Shown here: positions 36,126 to 45,944 of the stretch, piece after piece | Position numbering within the stretch: the stretch's first letter is position 1 | Layout: the number at the start of each line of letters is the position of its first letter | Source of the DNA: PSRF01 sp051000815 | GTDB lineage: Bacteria > Acidobacteriota > Blastocatellia > Pyrinomonadales > Pyrinomonadaceae | Direction of reading: 5' to 3' | Assembly: GCA_051000815.1 (NCBI GenBank) | Contig: JBPCNX010000028.1 | Span: 14,440-78,439 of the forward strand | Length of the DNA stretch: 64,000 bases | Notes under the pieces: model-generated | What the model was told of the DNA's origin: nothing | The model's input: the letters and a program-made list of their open reading frames with translations, nothing else | The model's database searches: none | Made by a program: the position numbers and the translations under genes

Positions 36126-37541
36126 TCATCCCTGCGGCCTCAGGTTGATATTGTAAGTCTTAATCTTCGAATTAAGTGTGGTGGCGTTCATTCCCAGCAA
36201 ACGAGCGGCGCGCGATTGATGGCCACCGGTCTGATCCAGTGCCCGCCGGATTAAGTCAATTTCAAACCGCCGCACCTCGTCGTAAAAATTTACGCCCCGA
36301 CCGATGTCCTGCACTGCCGTCGCACTCGCGCCTTCGTGAGATCTGGCGGCTACGCTTTGCGGGTCGCTAATCTCCAGGCGCAAACACTCGCGCGTCACCT
36401 CGTTGCCTGGGGCAATCACGACAGCGCGCTCGATCGTATTCTCCAGTTCGCGCACATTACCTGGCCAGGAATAAGCTTCCATGAGGGCCAAAACCTCCGG
36501 AGCCAGTTGCTGGGACACCTGCCGGTCGTTTTCCTCGTTGTATTTCGTGATGAAATGCTGCGCCAGGGCGAGAATGTCTTCGCGACGATCGCGCAACGGC
36601 GGCAATTCGATCGGTACGACGGCGAGTCGATAATAAAGATCTTCGCGAAAAGCTCCCTGCTTCACCGCTTCCTTTAGATCTATGTTGGTAGCGGCAATGA
36701 TGCGCACGTCCACGCGTCGCGGCGTGGTGTCGCCCAGCGGCGTGAACTCGCGTTCCTGAATTACTCGCAGCAGCCGTACCTGCGTCTCCGGGGGAATATC
36801 TCCGATTTCGTCGAGAAATATTGAGCCGCCATCTGCAACTTCGAACAATCCCTTCTTTACAGCGACGGCGCCGGTGAACGCACCGCGCGTGTGGCCGAAA
36901 AGTTCGGATTCCAAAAGTTCTGAAGGAATGTTTGAACTATTGACGGTCACAAATGGTTTGGAGACACGCGTGCTCGCCTCGTGAATCGCTTTCGCGATCA
37001 GTTCTTTACCTGTCCCGCTTTCACCTGTGATAAGGACCGTTGAACGAGCTGGGGCCACCTGTTCAACTAAGCGGAAAACCTCCTGCATCACATCCGAGCG
37101 CCCGACTATCTCGCCGCGGTCCACGGCGCGGCTCATCGCGCGGCGCAGGATCAGTCGTTCTTCCTCTTTGCGCCGGCGCTTTATACCCGTGGCAACAGTT
37201 GCGGTGATTTGCTCGTTTTGGAAAGGCTTGCGGATGCAGCCAAAGGCCCCGCGCTCCCAGGCAGCAATCGCCGTATCGAACGTCGCGTAAGCGGTGATCA
37301 TGACGATCACTGCTTCCGGATCTATTTTGAGGAATTCCTCGAGCGCACGCAGACCACCAATGCCGGGCATTGAGACATCCAGAAGGACGACGTCGTAGGA
37401 TCGTTTGCCGTACGCCTCCAGTCCTTCTTCGCCAGTTTTGGCGAGATCAACTCGATATCCTTCAGAGGAAAGCAGCGTCTCAAGGACGTCGCGCATTATC
37501 TCCTCGTCGTCGACTATGAGTACGGAGCCCTTCTTAGCCAT
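36126..37541 (-). CDS. Sigma-54-dependent response regulator (NtrC family)
   Basis: 471 residues: receiver domain 1-120 with phospho-Asp55 (VVLLDVSMPG); AAA+ domain with GESGTGKE near 175, the sigma-54 contact loop GAFTGA and Walker B IFLDEIGD; C-terminal Fis-type HTH (HQSRAARLLGMNATTLNSKI). Activates sigma-54 promoters. The likely cognate kinase is the next gene upstream (37695-40631), 153 bp away with a hairpin between. Short word-like repeats (ctactgtctactgcctac) lie just after its stop. Confidence 0.94.
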   Translation of the reverse strand: MAKKGSVLIVDDEEIMRDVLETLLSSEGYRVDLAKTGEEGLEAYGKRSYDVVLLDVSMPGIGGLRALEEFLKIDPEAVIVMITAYATFDTAIAAWERGAFGCIRKPFQNEQITATVATGIKRRRKEEERLILRRAMSRAVDRGEIVGRSDVMQEVFRLVEQVAPARSTVLITGESGTGKELIAKAIHEASTRVSKPFVTVNSSNIPSELLESELFGHTRGAFTGAVAVKKGLFEVADGGSIFLDEIGDIPPETQVRLLRVIQEREFTPLGDTTPRRVDVRIIAATNIDLKEAVKQGAFREDLYYRLAVVPIELPPLRDRREDILALAQHFITKYNEENDRQVSQQLAPEVLALMEAYSWPGNVRELENTIERAVVIAPGNEVTRECLRLEISDPQSVAARSHEGASATAVQDIGRGVNFYDEVRRFEIDLIRRALDQTGGHQSRAARLLGMNATTLNSKIKTYNINLRPQG

Positions 37542-37632
37542 GCATCCTTTCAGTCAGCAACGTGGAATCAAGCGACTTGCGGCAAGCTGTAAACATTAGG
37601 TTTAGTTTAGGCGAGAACAGAACATAAACAAA

Positions 37633-37673
37633 AGCCGGAAAGCAAACAACTTGATTGCTATTTGCTCCCGGCT
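37633..37673 (-). terminator. Hairpin between sensor kinase and NtrC-type regulator
   Basis: On the - strand, agccgggagcaaat...tttgctttccggct followed by tttgttta. It lies after the kinase stop and before the regulator start, so it may attenuate transcription between the two partners. Confidence 0.65.
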
Positions 37674-37694
37674 AAATACCTTGCTCTTAAGTTA

Positions 37695-40631
37695 CTAATC
37701 GCCGACGGCTTGCAAGCGGGCGCGCAGGTTTGAGGTAGGCAAAGTGATTCTGAACGTCGTTCCGTGACCAGGCGTGCTTTCCACTGAGATGTGGCCTGAG
37801 TGTTCCTGAACGATGCCATAGGAAACCGCCAAGCCTAAACCCGTGCCACGGCCCACTCCCTTAGTAGTGTAGAAAGGATCGTAGATCTTCGCTACGTTTT
37901 CAGGAGCGATGCCGATTCCCGTGTCAGTTATCTCTACCACCAGAGAATCGCTATCGTCGTTAATAGTGGAGATAGTGATTTTTCCGCCGTCGGGAATTGC
38001 GTCGCGCGCATTCAACAGCAGGTTAGTAAAGATCTGTTGCAGCTTACCGCTGTTGCCGAACACCAGTTGCTGATCCTGCTGGTAAAGGCGAACGATCTCG
38101 ATCTGATTTCTGCGCAGTTGGGGTTCGAGCAGCTGCAACGTATCGTCCAGCACACGATGGATGTCGACTTCGGCAAACTCGGTAGCGCCGCCGGTGCGGG
38201 AGAAGTTAAGCAGATTATTCACTATGTTTGTCGCGCGTTCGGCCTGCCGGCGAACCTTTTGCAGCAGCGCGTGTTTGGGATCGGTTTCCGGCAACATTCC
38301 CAGGAGCATCTGTGTGTATGACGACACACCCGTCAACGGAGTGTTCACCTCGTGAGCAACACCGGCTGCCAGCAGACCGATGGAGGAGAGTTTCTCTCGC
38401 TGCTGTAACTGCTCTTCGAGGCGGATACGCGAGGTTACGTCTTCAACGATGACCAGGGCTCCGGTCTGCTCCTGCAAATCCTGAAGCGGCGCAATCGCGA
38501 TATTGAGGACTAGAGTTTGTCCGGCGCGCGTTGCCGTGTGAATCTTGTAGATATTGCGAATCTCTTTCAGCCGCCAGCGGTCGTTACCCAACACCTGCCA
38601 GAGCGTGTCAGCAAAGTCTTCGGAAAAAAGGTCTTCAACGTGTTTGCCGATCGCCTGATCGCGCGCCAGCCCGAGAATATGTTCCAGAGCGGAGTTCAGT
38701 CGAGTAACGCGGCCTTGGAGATCCACCGCCAGCAGTCCGACGTTAATCGACTCGATAATCGATTCGTTAAACTCTTTCAGGAGTTTCAACTCCGAAGCAC
38801 GGGTCTGCTGCTCCTGATAAAGCAAGCTGTTTTCAATTGCTACCGCTACATAGCCTGACACTGTGCGTAGAATCTCGACGTCTTCCGAGGAAAGCAGCGC
38901 ACCGTCCGAAGAACGGCCGAGTCCAATCACTGCAACCATCCGTCCGCGCACAACGCACGGGACATAATAGTGAAGGGCGCGTCTCACAAAACCAGACGTT
39001 TCCGGAACCATATCAAGATCATCTGTGCGCACCACTCCATTTTCAGCCGAGCGCACGCGAATCATTTCGCGGAAGTCTGGCGGCACGATCATTTCGGCTG
39101 AGAGTCCTTCGGCCCGGGCCAATCGATAGCCGGACGAGACGTTGTTGTCCTCGATAAAAATTGCTACACGGCCGACATTCATCACCTCTTGCAACCGGCT
39201 GACGAGCGAATCGAGAAGAGGGTCTAATGCGGTGGTAGCAGACAGCGTGCGGCCGAAATCAAGCAAGCTGTTACGCATGTCGTAACGCTCACCATAGAAC
39301 AGCCGATCAGTGCGCTCCTGAAGGAAACTCTTTACCGGAGCGGCAATCATGACAATTCCCGCCATGGCAACAATGGCGATTACGACACGAAGAGTAATCT
39401 CTCCGGAGCTAAAACTATGATCCACTCCTACGGCGTAGATGCCGGCGAGATAGACAACTGAGCCAATCAGCAGCGCGATCGCCAGGGTGGTTAGCGCGTA
39501 AACAAAAACCCGCCGGACGACCAGTTCCACGTCCATCAAACGATAACGAATCACCGAATACCCGAACGCCAGCGGGATTAAAACGAGCGGCAGGACCGCG
39601 GTATCCGTGAGCCAGGGGTCTGATTGCGCGCCGAACAAATAACCAATTCCATAGAGCAACGTGAAAGGCGCAATCGCCAGGAGCGAGCCCCAGACAACCC
39701 ATTTCATCTGCTGTCGCACGACGGCGCTCTTGGCTCTAATCCAGGTCCTCACCAGCAAAGCCGCGCTCGCGATCAAGGCCGCGACAAAATGGAAAAAACT
39801 AATCTTCCAAAACACGTCTAGAGCAGTCTCGGAGAGAGCCGGGATCTGGAGTAGAGGGGGAATCGCTTGTCCAAGAACGTTACGAAGGTAGATGAAGCTG
39901 TTCAGTAACAACAGGAGGATAGCGGGCGCATAAAGCAAAAGCGTTCGCCGACGATCGGCAAACAACTGCTGTCGCGATGGGTAAAGCGCACAGAAGTGCA
40001 AAAAGAGCGGTGGAAATAAAATAAAAGCTGCGTTCTTGAGAAAAGCTACCGCCAAATCGAGATCTCGATAGCTGCCCACCGGCGTGTAGAAGTGAAAGAC
40101 GAATGCAGCCAAACACAGGGTCGCGAAGTGGAGCGCAAAAGGCGCGCGACCGCCCTGCTTGAACAGAACGAAGAAGCCGACGAACAGATAAACCAGACCG
40201 ATCAGGTTGATGTAGAGAGTGCGCGGGGTCCACTTATGAGTCGCGTCGAGATTGTCGACATCGGCGTAGTAAAGACGGCTCTCTTCGGGATAAGAGGGTC
40301 GCTCGATGAGATAATGTATCTGACCCCCAACTCGCGCCTCATCAAGATACATCTGAACTTTTCTGGATTGGTCGATCGGATCATACTTGTCGCCGTTGAG
40401 GCTGGCGGCGATCAAGAGGTCACCCGGCACCAACCTGGCCCTGGCGCCTGAGGAGTTTGGCTCAACTGCTTCGGCCATGATTCCCTGAGGCGTCTCGATC
40501 CAGCGCACTCCGTCCCAGGGGGGCGTTTCGTGTCGGGCCCGCTGAACAAAGTTGAGCACCCCGGCCGCCACGAGCAGGGCTGCGCCGATGAGTACCAACC
40601 AGGTTCCAGTTGTAAGCACCGATCTCTTCAT
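37695..40631 (-). CDS. Large membrane sensor histidine kinase with PDZ-like, GAF and PAS domains
   Basis: 978 residues. TM1 (~10-30); a periplasmic PDZ-like segment (~40-120: GIMAEAVEPNSSGARA, LVPGDLLIAASLNG); about seven further helices (~140-440); GAF domain (~460-610); PAS domain (~640-745, NVGLLAVDLQGRVTRLNSAL); HisKA with phospho-His ~760 (LLAAGVAHEVNTPLTGVSSY); HATPase with NLLLNARDAIPDGG and TGLGLAVSYGIV. An NtrB-like partner for the regulator at 36126. The PDZ-like part may detect envelope peptides; this is inference. Confidence 0.9.
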   Translation of the reverse strand: MKRSVLTTGTWLVLIGAALLVAAGVLNFVQRARHETPPWDGVRWIETPQGIMAEAVEPNSSGARARLVPGDLLIAASLNGDKYDPIDQSRKVQMYLDEARVGGQIHYLIERPSYPEESRLYYADVDNLDATHKWTPRTLYINLIGLVYLFVGFFVLFKQGGRAPFALHFATLCLAAFVFHFYTPVGSYRDLDLAVAFLKNAAFILFPPLFLHFCALYPSRQQLFADRRRTLLLYAPAILLLLLNSFIYLRNVLGQAIPPLLQIPALSETALDVFWKISFFHFVAALIASAALLVRTWIRAKSAVVRQQMKWVVWGSLLAIAPFTLLYGIGYLFGAQSDPWLTDTAVLPLVLIPLAFGYSVIRYRLMDVELVVRRVFVYALTTLAIALLIGSVVYLAGIYAVGVDHSFSSGEITLRVVIAIVAMAGIVMIAAPVKSFLQERTDRLFYGERYDMRNSLLDFGRTLSATTALDPLLDSLVSRLQEVMNVGRVAIFIEDNNVSSGYRLARAEGLSAEMIVPPDFREMIRVRSAENGVVRTDDLDMVPETSGFVRRALHYYVPCVVRGRMVAVIGLGRSSDGALLSSEDVEILRTVSGYVAVAIENSLLYQEQQTRASELKLLKEFNESIIESINVGLLAVDLQGRVTRLNSALEHILGLARDQAIGKHVEDLFSEDFADTLWQVLGNDRWRLKEIRNIYKIHTATRAGQTLVLNIAIAPLQDLQEQTGALVIVEDVTSRIRLEEQLQQREKLSSIGLLAAGVAHEVNTPLTGVSSYTQMLLGMLPETDPKHALLQKVRRQAERATNIVNNLLNFSRTGGATEFAEVDIHRVLDDTLQLLEPQLRRNQIEIVRLYQQDQQLVFGNSGKLQQIFTNLLLNARDAIPDGGKITISTINDDSDSLVVEITDTGIGIAPENVAKIYDPFYTTKGVGRGTGLGLAVSYGIVQEHSGHISVESTPGHGTTFRITLPTSNLRARLQAVGD

Positions 40632-40640
40632 TTCAGCTCT

Positions 40641-40853
40641 CTAAAAGCGAGAACCTCCCGATCCGGTTGGGAATTGCAATGCATGTTCCTTGAGCCTCTG
40701 GGTAAGGCCCGCGGCTCGGGGAGGACGCTCGCCAGTTAAAAGATTACCAACAGGGTCAACATTACCGAGCCCTTTACTGTTTTCGGCGAAAGGCGAAACT
40801 ATCGCCGGCCGCGACGAAGGGATCCGGGAATTCAGTATTTCGTAGTTTTCCAT
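40641..40853 (-). CDS. Small hypothetical ORF upstream of the sensor kinase
   Basis: 70 codons starting MENYEILNSRIPSSRP, ending 10 bp before the kinase start. No domain, helix or signal is seen; the composition is Pro/Gly/Arg-rich with an even mix of residues. Its spacing suggests cotranscription or coupling with the kinase. It may be a leader-type ORF or spurious. Confidence 0.35.
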   Translation of the reverse strand: MENYEILNSRIPSSRPAIVSPFAENSKGLGNVDPVGNLLTGERPPRAAGLTQRLKEHALQFPTGSGGSRF

Positions 40854-40927
40854 GATTTTGGAGAAAGGGACTCGGTGGGGTTATTTATGAACACGCAGTC
40901 CGGCGACTGCGATCGTCGCCGGAGCCC

Positions 40928-42685
40928 TTAAAACCTCACGGAGATTCCACCACGCACCGAGCGACGCCCAGTTGTGAGTTGCGTCAGTATCTCTCCATTT
41001 TCCGTGGTGGCTTGCGCGTCCAATAGGTTGCGCGCATCCAGCACGGCTTCCGCTCTCACAGGCAGTCCGAAGCTGGGAAGATCTTGTGTTACCTGAATGC
41101 TCAATGACGGATCATAGACTCCCAATCGTCCGGCAAAGGGGTCTATGGCAAAAACGGTTGCGTTCGGGGAGAACCGCAATACTGTGCGGACGTGCGTGCC
41201 GGAGCTGAAGCCACCGCCAAACTGGATGGCAGCAGTTTGAAAGAACCCGTTCGCAAACATCTCATCGGGACTCGAAAAGCCAGACGCCAGACGCTGACCC
41301 TGGCCGAAAGAGTACCCCGCCGACACTGTCCACTGTCCGCCCAGCCGCCTGGTATAAACCACGCGCATGCCGCGAGCCGCGCCTTCCTGATTTGCAACGC
41401 TGATTAAAGCGTCACCTGTCGTTCCGGAAAACGCAGAAATTGGAGTGCTCAGCAGACCGACTCCCCGGCCTGAGGTAGTGTCAAAGAAAGCCGTAGCCTC
41501 GAAATTCGAGCTGTTGCCAACAACACGTTCAACCCCAAATTCCAGACGATGGCTTCGCTCCATTACGGCCTGTCCATCGATCACAGCAATGGGTCGATTA
41601 CCGGAATTAGTGAAAACCACTTCAGTGCCTTCAAAACTCGCGACACTTTGTATTTGAGTTTCGTCACCACCGGGGGCATAGGCGGCTTTCACCCGCGTGC
41701 GGGCGTTGGCGTCAAATTGAATTCCGATGCGTGGACTGAGCGAACGCGCACCCCCAGCGCCGACAAAACGGGAATAGTCCAAGCCCATGACGATCACGAC
41801 ACCATTCCGGACGATCCACTCATCCACAGCGCGTACTGAAAACTGCCCCTGCGGACGAGCGTCAATTCCAAGTCCGGAGGACGAATTGAACTGCATCCCG
41901 CCGACGCTCATCTCGAGATTGTGACGGTCGCCTACTCGAACACGACCGGTCGCCTCCAGACGCTCCGGAGCATTCGGGCCCGCTCCTGTTTGTCCAGCGA
42001 ATATGAGTTCAAGGTGTTCAGTGGCGGGAGTGGAGATCGCGAAGTTAAGTCCCAAATAGCCCGGCTCCATGGAACCACCTGAGAAATAGGTTTGAACGAC
42101 GCCAATCGTTCGCCCCTTAAAATTGTTTACGGATGGCTCATCAGTACTCTCGCGCTGGTCAGCAGCGACCGCAGGCGTTTCTCCGGTTTCCGCTTCGATC
42201 CCCAGGGCGGATTTAATCGCTTCCTCGTCTCCCTCCTGAACCTGGAAAATTGAGCGGCGGGTCTGAGCTGAACGTAATACCCATCTAACGTCATCCCGGT
42301 CTTTGCGACGCTCGGGTAATGTTTTTCCTGAACCGATCGGCTCCAGATTGAAGCGGTAAATCAATTCCTGTGATGGGCGCACCTCCACCGAAGCAAACGC
42401 CACCTCACTGAAACCGTCAGCGATAGCGCGGATGCTGTAGCGACCAGGCGCAATTCTCGTGGTGAAACGCCCGTCAGTGCTGGTTCGCGTCTTCTTGATC
42501 ACGATGTTCGCGCCCTCTTTCAAGAGCGAAACTAACGCGCCAGCCAAAGGATTGCCTTTATCGTCCTTGACGGATCCGGTCACCGTGGCGAGCGAGCCCT
42601 TGCCGGCAAGCGCATTCGGCGTGTAAAGAAAAACCAAACCTGAAAGCGCAATTAGACCGAGCGCCAAGCCAATTCCTCTTTTCAT
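40928..42685 (-). CDS. Outer-membrane protein with carboxypeptidase-regulatory-like domain
   Basis: 585 residues from ATG 42685, with ggagg upstream; the longer ORF start lacks a signal. Signal peptide KRGIGLALGLIALSGLVFLY, then a CarboxypepD_reg beta-sandwich (~30-115: VTGSVKDDKGNPLAGALVSL, DGRFTTRIAPGRYSIRA), a variable linker and a C-terminal beta-barrel with alternating hydrophobic strands ending in Phe (RSVRGGISVRF), the BAM signature. It resembles TonB-dependent receptor relatives but I see no plug domain. Substrate unknown. Confidence 0.82.
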   Translation of the reverse strand: MKRGIGLALGLIALSGLVFLYTPNALAGKGSLATVTGSVKDDKGNPLAGALVSLLKEGANIVIKKTRTSTDGRFTTRIAPGRYSIRAIADGFSEVAFASVEVRPSQELIYRFNLEPIGSGKTLPERRKDRDDVRWVLRSAQTRRSIFQVQEGDEEAIKSALGIEAETGETPAVAADQRESTDEPSVNNFKGRTIGVVQTYFSGGSMEPGYLGLNFAISTPATEHLELIFAGQTGAGPNAPERLEATGRVRVGDRHNLEMSVGGMQFNSSSGLGIDARPQGQFSVRAVDEWIVRNGVVIVMGLDYSRFVGAGGARSLSPRIGIQFDANARTRVKAAYAPGGDETQIQSVASFEGTEVVFTNSGNRPIAVIDGQAVMERSHRLEFGVERVVGNSSNFEATAFFDTTSGRGVGLLSTPISAFSGTTGDALISVANQEGAARGMRVVYTRRLGGQWTVSAGYSFGQGQRLASGFSSPDEMFANGFFQTAAIQFGGGFSSGTHVRTVLRFSPNATVFAIDPFAGRLGVYDPSLSIQVTQDLPSFGLPVRAEAVLDARNLLDAQATTENGEILTQLTTGRRSVRGGISVRF

Positions 42686-43015
42686 GGGGCAAAAACCTCC
42701 AAGCGCAGACTCCCACCTGAGAACGAAAGCCTTGAGAGCCGACATCGTATTGTTCTGCTCAAGTGGGAAGGACTTTTCCTGAAGTTCATCCTTTTTCCGA
42801 TCACACAAAGGAACAACACCCTTTGCAAAGGCGAACCGGTTCAGGCAGGAGACTTACCGGAACCAATGAATGACTGCATTTTCTGCCAAGGCCGCAGGAC
42901 TGTCAAGCAAATCGCCTTACTTTTGGCCCTGTTTGCGGGCTATTTTGGCGCATGCTAGGATCGGATTCCCCCAGGGCAACGCCAACTTCCGTTAAACAGC
43001 TATCTAAGGCGGGAC
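42686..43015. other. Divergent promoter region
   Basis: 330 bp between the outer-membrane protein (-) and the M16 protease (+). It should hold both promoters. I see no repeat, RNA or clear promoter boxes; short imperfect dyads (ccggttcaggcaggagacttaccgg) are present around 42837-42860. Confidence 0.5.
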
Positions 43016-44299
43016 ATGATCGACAACGTTCAACTAACCAGACTCTCTAATGGGCTGACAATACTGACAGAACATATGCCGGGACTCAGGTCCGTGACGG
43101 CCGGAATCTGGGTGCGCCGCGGATCCCGACATGAATCGGAGACCTTAAACGGAATCTGCCACTTTATCGAACACTCGGTTTTCAAGGGCACCAGCCGCCG
43201 CTCAGCTCGTGATATTGCCGTTGAATCCGATCGACTGGGCGGACATCTTGACGCCTACACTACTCAGGAGATGATAGGCTTCGCCTTAAAGGTTGCCGAC
43301 AGCAAACTTCCGGAAGCAATAGATTTACTTGCCGACCTGGTTTCCCGCCCGAGATTTGACCAGCAGGATCTGGAACGAGAGCAAAAAGTCATCCTTGAAG
43401 AGATAAAGATGGTCGAGGACACCCCTGACGAACTCCTGGGGGAACTCTTCAACGCAGCCTATTTCCCCAACCACCCTCTGGGACGTCCAATTGAAGGTAC
43501 CGAACAGACTGTTTCGACTTTTGATCACGCAACTACGACCAGCTATCACGCCCATGCATTTTCCCGGGCAAACCTGGTGATCGCGGCGGCTGGTAATGTC
43601 GATCACGAGCGACTGGTGGAAATCATTAACCAGGCTTTCGCCGACATGACCACAAAAGGCGACGGCTCTCAATTGCCTGCTGAGGCCAGCATCTCGCCTT
43701 CACCCGCAGCGCCAATCCTGATCGAACATAAGAAGGAGTTGGAACAGGCTCATTTAATCGTCGCTGCCCCGTTTCCCACTGCCCTGAGTAACGAGCGTTA
43801 CGCAGCGAGCCTCCTCGCGTCGGTCATTGGTGGCGGGACATCGAGCCGGCTTTGGCAAAAAATTCGCGAAGAGCGTGGCCTTGCTTACTCGGTCGGCGCA
43901 GGCAGTGGAACGTTTTCCGATGTGGGAGTGTTTACGATCTACGCCGGCGCCTCTCCGCAACACCTGGATGAAGTCCTCGACCTGTCCCTCGAGGAAGTGC
44001 GGCGTGTTGTGAAGGAAATTGTCCCCGACGAAGAATTGAAACTAGTAAAGGAACAGGCTATTTCGTCGGTCCTGCTGGGACTCGAATCGTCAAGCGCGCG
44101 CGCCAGCACGCTTGCGCGCCAGGAGATAATCCACAATCGTCGCATCTCACCCGACGAAATGATCCGCCAGCTCGAAGCGGTAAGCAGCGAAGAGATCCAG
44201 GCAGTGGCGCGGAAGTTTTTTACGACTGAGAAACTTGCGCTGGGAGCGCTCGGCAATCTCAATGGCTTTCGCGTCGATCGTTCGCGTCTTGAGATCTGA
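43016..44299 (+). CDS. M16-family zinc peptidase (mitochondrial-processing-peptidase-like)
   Basis: 427 residues. The inverted zinc motif is HFIEH (H49, E52, H53) with the third ligand Glu129 exactly 76 residues later (LEEIKMVEDTPDE). The C-terminal M16C domain contains the R/Y pair region EERGLAYSVGAGSGTFSDVG. ATG 43016 with aaggcggg upstream. Degrades peptides or presequence-like substrates in the cytoplasm. First gene of the long + strand run. Followed by an inverted repeat at 44305-44375. Confidence 0.93.
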   Translation: MIDNVQLTRLSNGLTILTEHMPGLRSVTAGIWVRRGSRHESETLNGICHFIEHSVFKGTSRRSARDIAVESDRLGGHLDAYTTQEMIGFALKVADSKLPEAIDLLADLVSRPRFDQQDLEREQKVILEEIKMVEDTPDELLGELFNAAYFPNHPLGRPIEGTEQTVSTFDHATTTSYHAHAFSRANLVIAAAGNVDHERLVEIINQAFADMTTKGDGSQLPAEASISPSPAAPILIEHKKELEQAHLIVAAPFPTALSNERYAASLLASVIGGGTSSRLWQKIREERGLAYSVGAGSGTFSDVGVFTIYAGASPQHLDEVLDLSLEEVRRVVKEIVPDEELKLVKEQAISSVLLGLESSSARASTLARQEIIHNRRISPDEMIRQLEAVSSEEIQAVARKFFTTEKLALGALGNLNGFRVDRSRLEI

Positions 44300-44304
44300 C
44301 GTAA

Positions 44305-44375
44305 CGCAAACTGTTAGTTTGTGAATGTGCACAGCACTGATCAGCCTCCGCCCAAGCGCAAACTAACAGTTTGCG
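44305..44375. repeat. Inverted repeat after the M16 gene
   Basis: cgcaaactgttagtttgtg (44305-44323) pairs with cgcaaactaacagtttgcg (44357-44375), and each arm is itself palindromic. It may end the M16 transcript. Confidence 0.85.
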
Positions 44376-44459
44376 ACACCACAACACCATCTAGCCGTTT
44401 TGTTTGTTAAATGGTAAAGTTCTGCTTCGTTGTCCTGTCTGATTGTCTGAGCCCTTAAC

Positions 44460-45284
44460 ATGAAACTTACCGTTCTCGGCAGCGGCTCAACTGGTAATGC
44501 GGTTCTGATCGTAGCCGGCGAAACTCGCGTTCTGGTTGACGCCGGACTCAGCGCCAGGGAAATTGCGCGCCGTCTTGCGCTCGTTGGTGAGGACATTCAT
44601 CGTCTCGACGGTGTGCTGGTCACGCATGAGCATGGCGATCATGTTGGCGGCCTGCGCGTGCTACTTCGTTCGGTCGATTGTCCGGTCTACATTTCCGCGA
44701 GAACCTGCGATGCCTACATCAGCGAGCGAATGAATGTCGCCAACGACGAGCCCCGCAAGCGCGCCGCTGCTTTAAGCGATCGAGTTGAGCAGATCGAATC
44801 CAGCAAAGACTTCCGGATCGGTGAGATCGATTTTCACCCGTTCACGATCCCTCACGACGCGGCGGATAACTTTGGTTTTACGGCCACACATCAGGGCGTA
44901 AAAATCGCCACTTTGATGGACTTTGGCCACATAACGACCCTAATCAGCGAACAATTACGTGGCTGCGCCGCAATCCTGATGGAGTCGAACCATAGCCGCG
45001 ACATGCTCAAGGCCTGCGACGTTTATCCGTGGGAACTGAAACAGCGGATTCTTTCCCGCCTTGGTCACCTTTCCAACGAAGATGTGGCTGATTGGCTGCG
45101 CGATGGGTTTGACGGAACCGCGAGACACATTGTGCTCGCGCATCTTTCACAACGCGCGAATAATCCCTACCTGGCACAGATTTCCGCCGAAGTCGCGCTC
45201 CAGGAACGGGCGCCTCTCTTTGCCGCCCAAACGCACATCAGTCTTTCCTTTCCCAAGGAGCCGACGCCCTGGATCGAGGTCTAA
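44460..45284 (+). CDS. MBL-fold metallo-hydrolase (YycJ/WalJ-like)
   Basis: 274 residues. MKLTVLGSGSTGNAVLIV is the YycJ-type opening, THEHGDHVGG supplies metal ligands H56, H58, D60 and H61, and later ligands are in IPHDAADNFGF, LMDFGHITT and IVLAHLSQRANNP. Relatives are single-strand or 5' DNA nucleases linked to cell-wall signalling. The next gene starts 8 bp later, so the two form an operon. Confidence 0.9.
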   Translation: MKLTVLGSGSTGNAVLIVAGETRVLVDAGLSAREIARRLALVGEDIHRLDGVLVTHEHGDHVGGLRVLLRSVDCPVYISARTCDAYISERMNVANDEPRKRAAALSDRVEQIESSKDFRIGEIDFHPFTIPHDAADNFGFTATHQGVKIATLMDFGHITTLISEQLRGCAAILMESNHSRDMLKACDVYPWELKQRILSRLGHLSNEDVADWLRDGFDGTARHIVLAHLSQRANNPYLAQISAEVALQERAPLFAAQTHISLSFPKEPTPWIEV

Positions 45285-45291
45285 GCAGCGC

Positions 45292-45801
45292 ATGACTGAC
45301 CGGGATCCTAGCTCGTCAACACACCCTGTCTTCGTGAATACCGTCAAGGGCGCTCCCAATTGCCTGGAACCTGCCATCAGGTTGATGTTGATAGCAATGT
45401 TGCTGGCGGCTGTATCGGGCTGCAGTCTCAAATCGGAACGGCGCGGTCTGCCGGCGGAAATTGAAGCAGTAATCGGCACGGTTACTGACGACATCGCGGC
45501 CGAGCGTTACGAGAAGATCTATAACGAGGCTGCGGATTTGTGGAAGCAGGAATCAAGCCTGGAAGAAACGATTGCCGGCTTCAAGACCTTACAGGCGAAG
45601 CTTGGTAAGATAGACAATCGCACGCTCCACTCTGCCGCTGAACAGAATAATTCTAGTGGGCCATTGAAAGGCCGCGCTTTCATCGTCACCTATCAAACAA
45701 AATTTGAAAAAGGCGAAGGCATGGAAACTTTCACTCTGGTGCAACGCGATAATCAATGGCAGCTCGCGAGGTATTTTGTTAATTCGACAGCGCTTAAATG
45801 A
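45292..45801 (+). CDS. Lipoprotein with DUF4019-like domain
   Basis: 169 residues from ATG 45292; an inner ATG at 45385 would start right at the signal (MLIAMLLAAVSGCS), whose lipobox Cys is clear. The mature part DIAAERYEKIYNEAADLWKQ and the C-terminal WQLARYFVNSTALK resemble DUF4019/DUF3887 beta-folds. Envelope-anchored; function unknown. Short spacing to the MBL gene suggests cotranscription. Confidence 0.75.
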   Translation: MTDRDPSSSTHPVFVNTVKGAPNCLEPAIRLMLIAMLLAAVSGCSLKSERRGLPAEIEAVIGTVTDDIAAERYEKIYNEAADLWKQESSLEETIAGFKTLQAKLGKIDNRTLHSAAEQNNSSGPLKGRAFIVTYQTKFEKGEGMETFTLVQRDNQWQLARYFVNSTALK

Positions 45802-45803
45802 GT

Positions 45804-45944
45804 GCGGAGTTTCGAAGTTCGGAGTGCGGAGTTAGGAGTAAATATTTTGGGGTTGACTCGATTAATAATTAAGAGCCCAAACCTCAAAGTCCCATCTGCT
45901 GCTAACTCCGCACTTCGAACTCCGCACTTCGAAACTATAAAGAG
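45804..45944. repeat. Word-like inverted repeat (cggagtgcggag type)
   Basis: gcggagtttcgaagttcgga...gttaggagt at 45804-45839 pairs with ctaactccgcacttcg...ttcgaaact at 45902-45936, leaving a ~60-bp loop. It ends 9 bp before the purB start. Confidence 0.85.
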
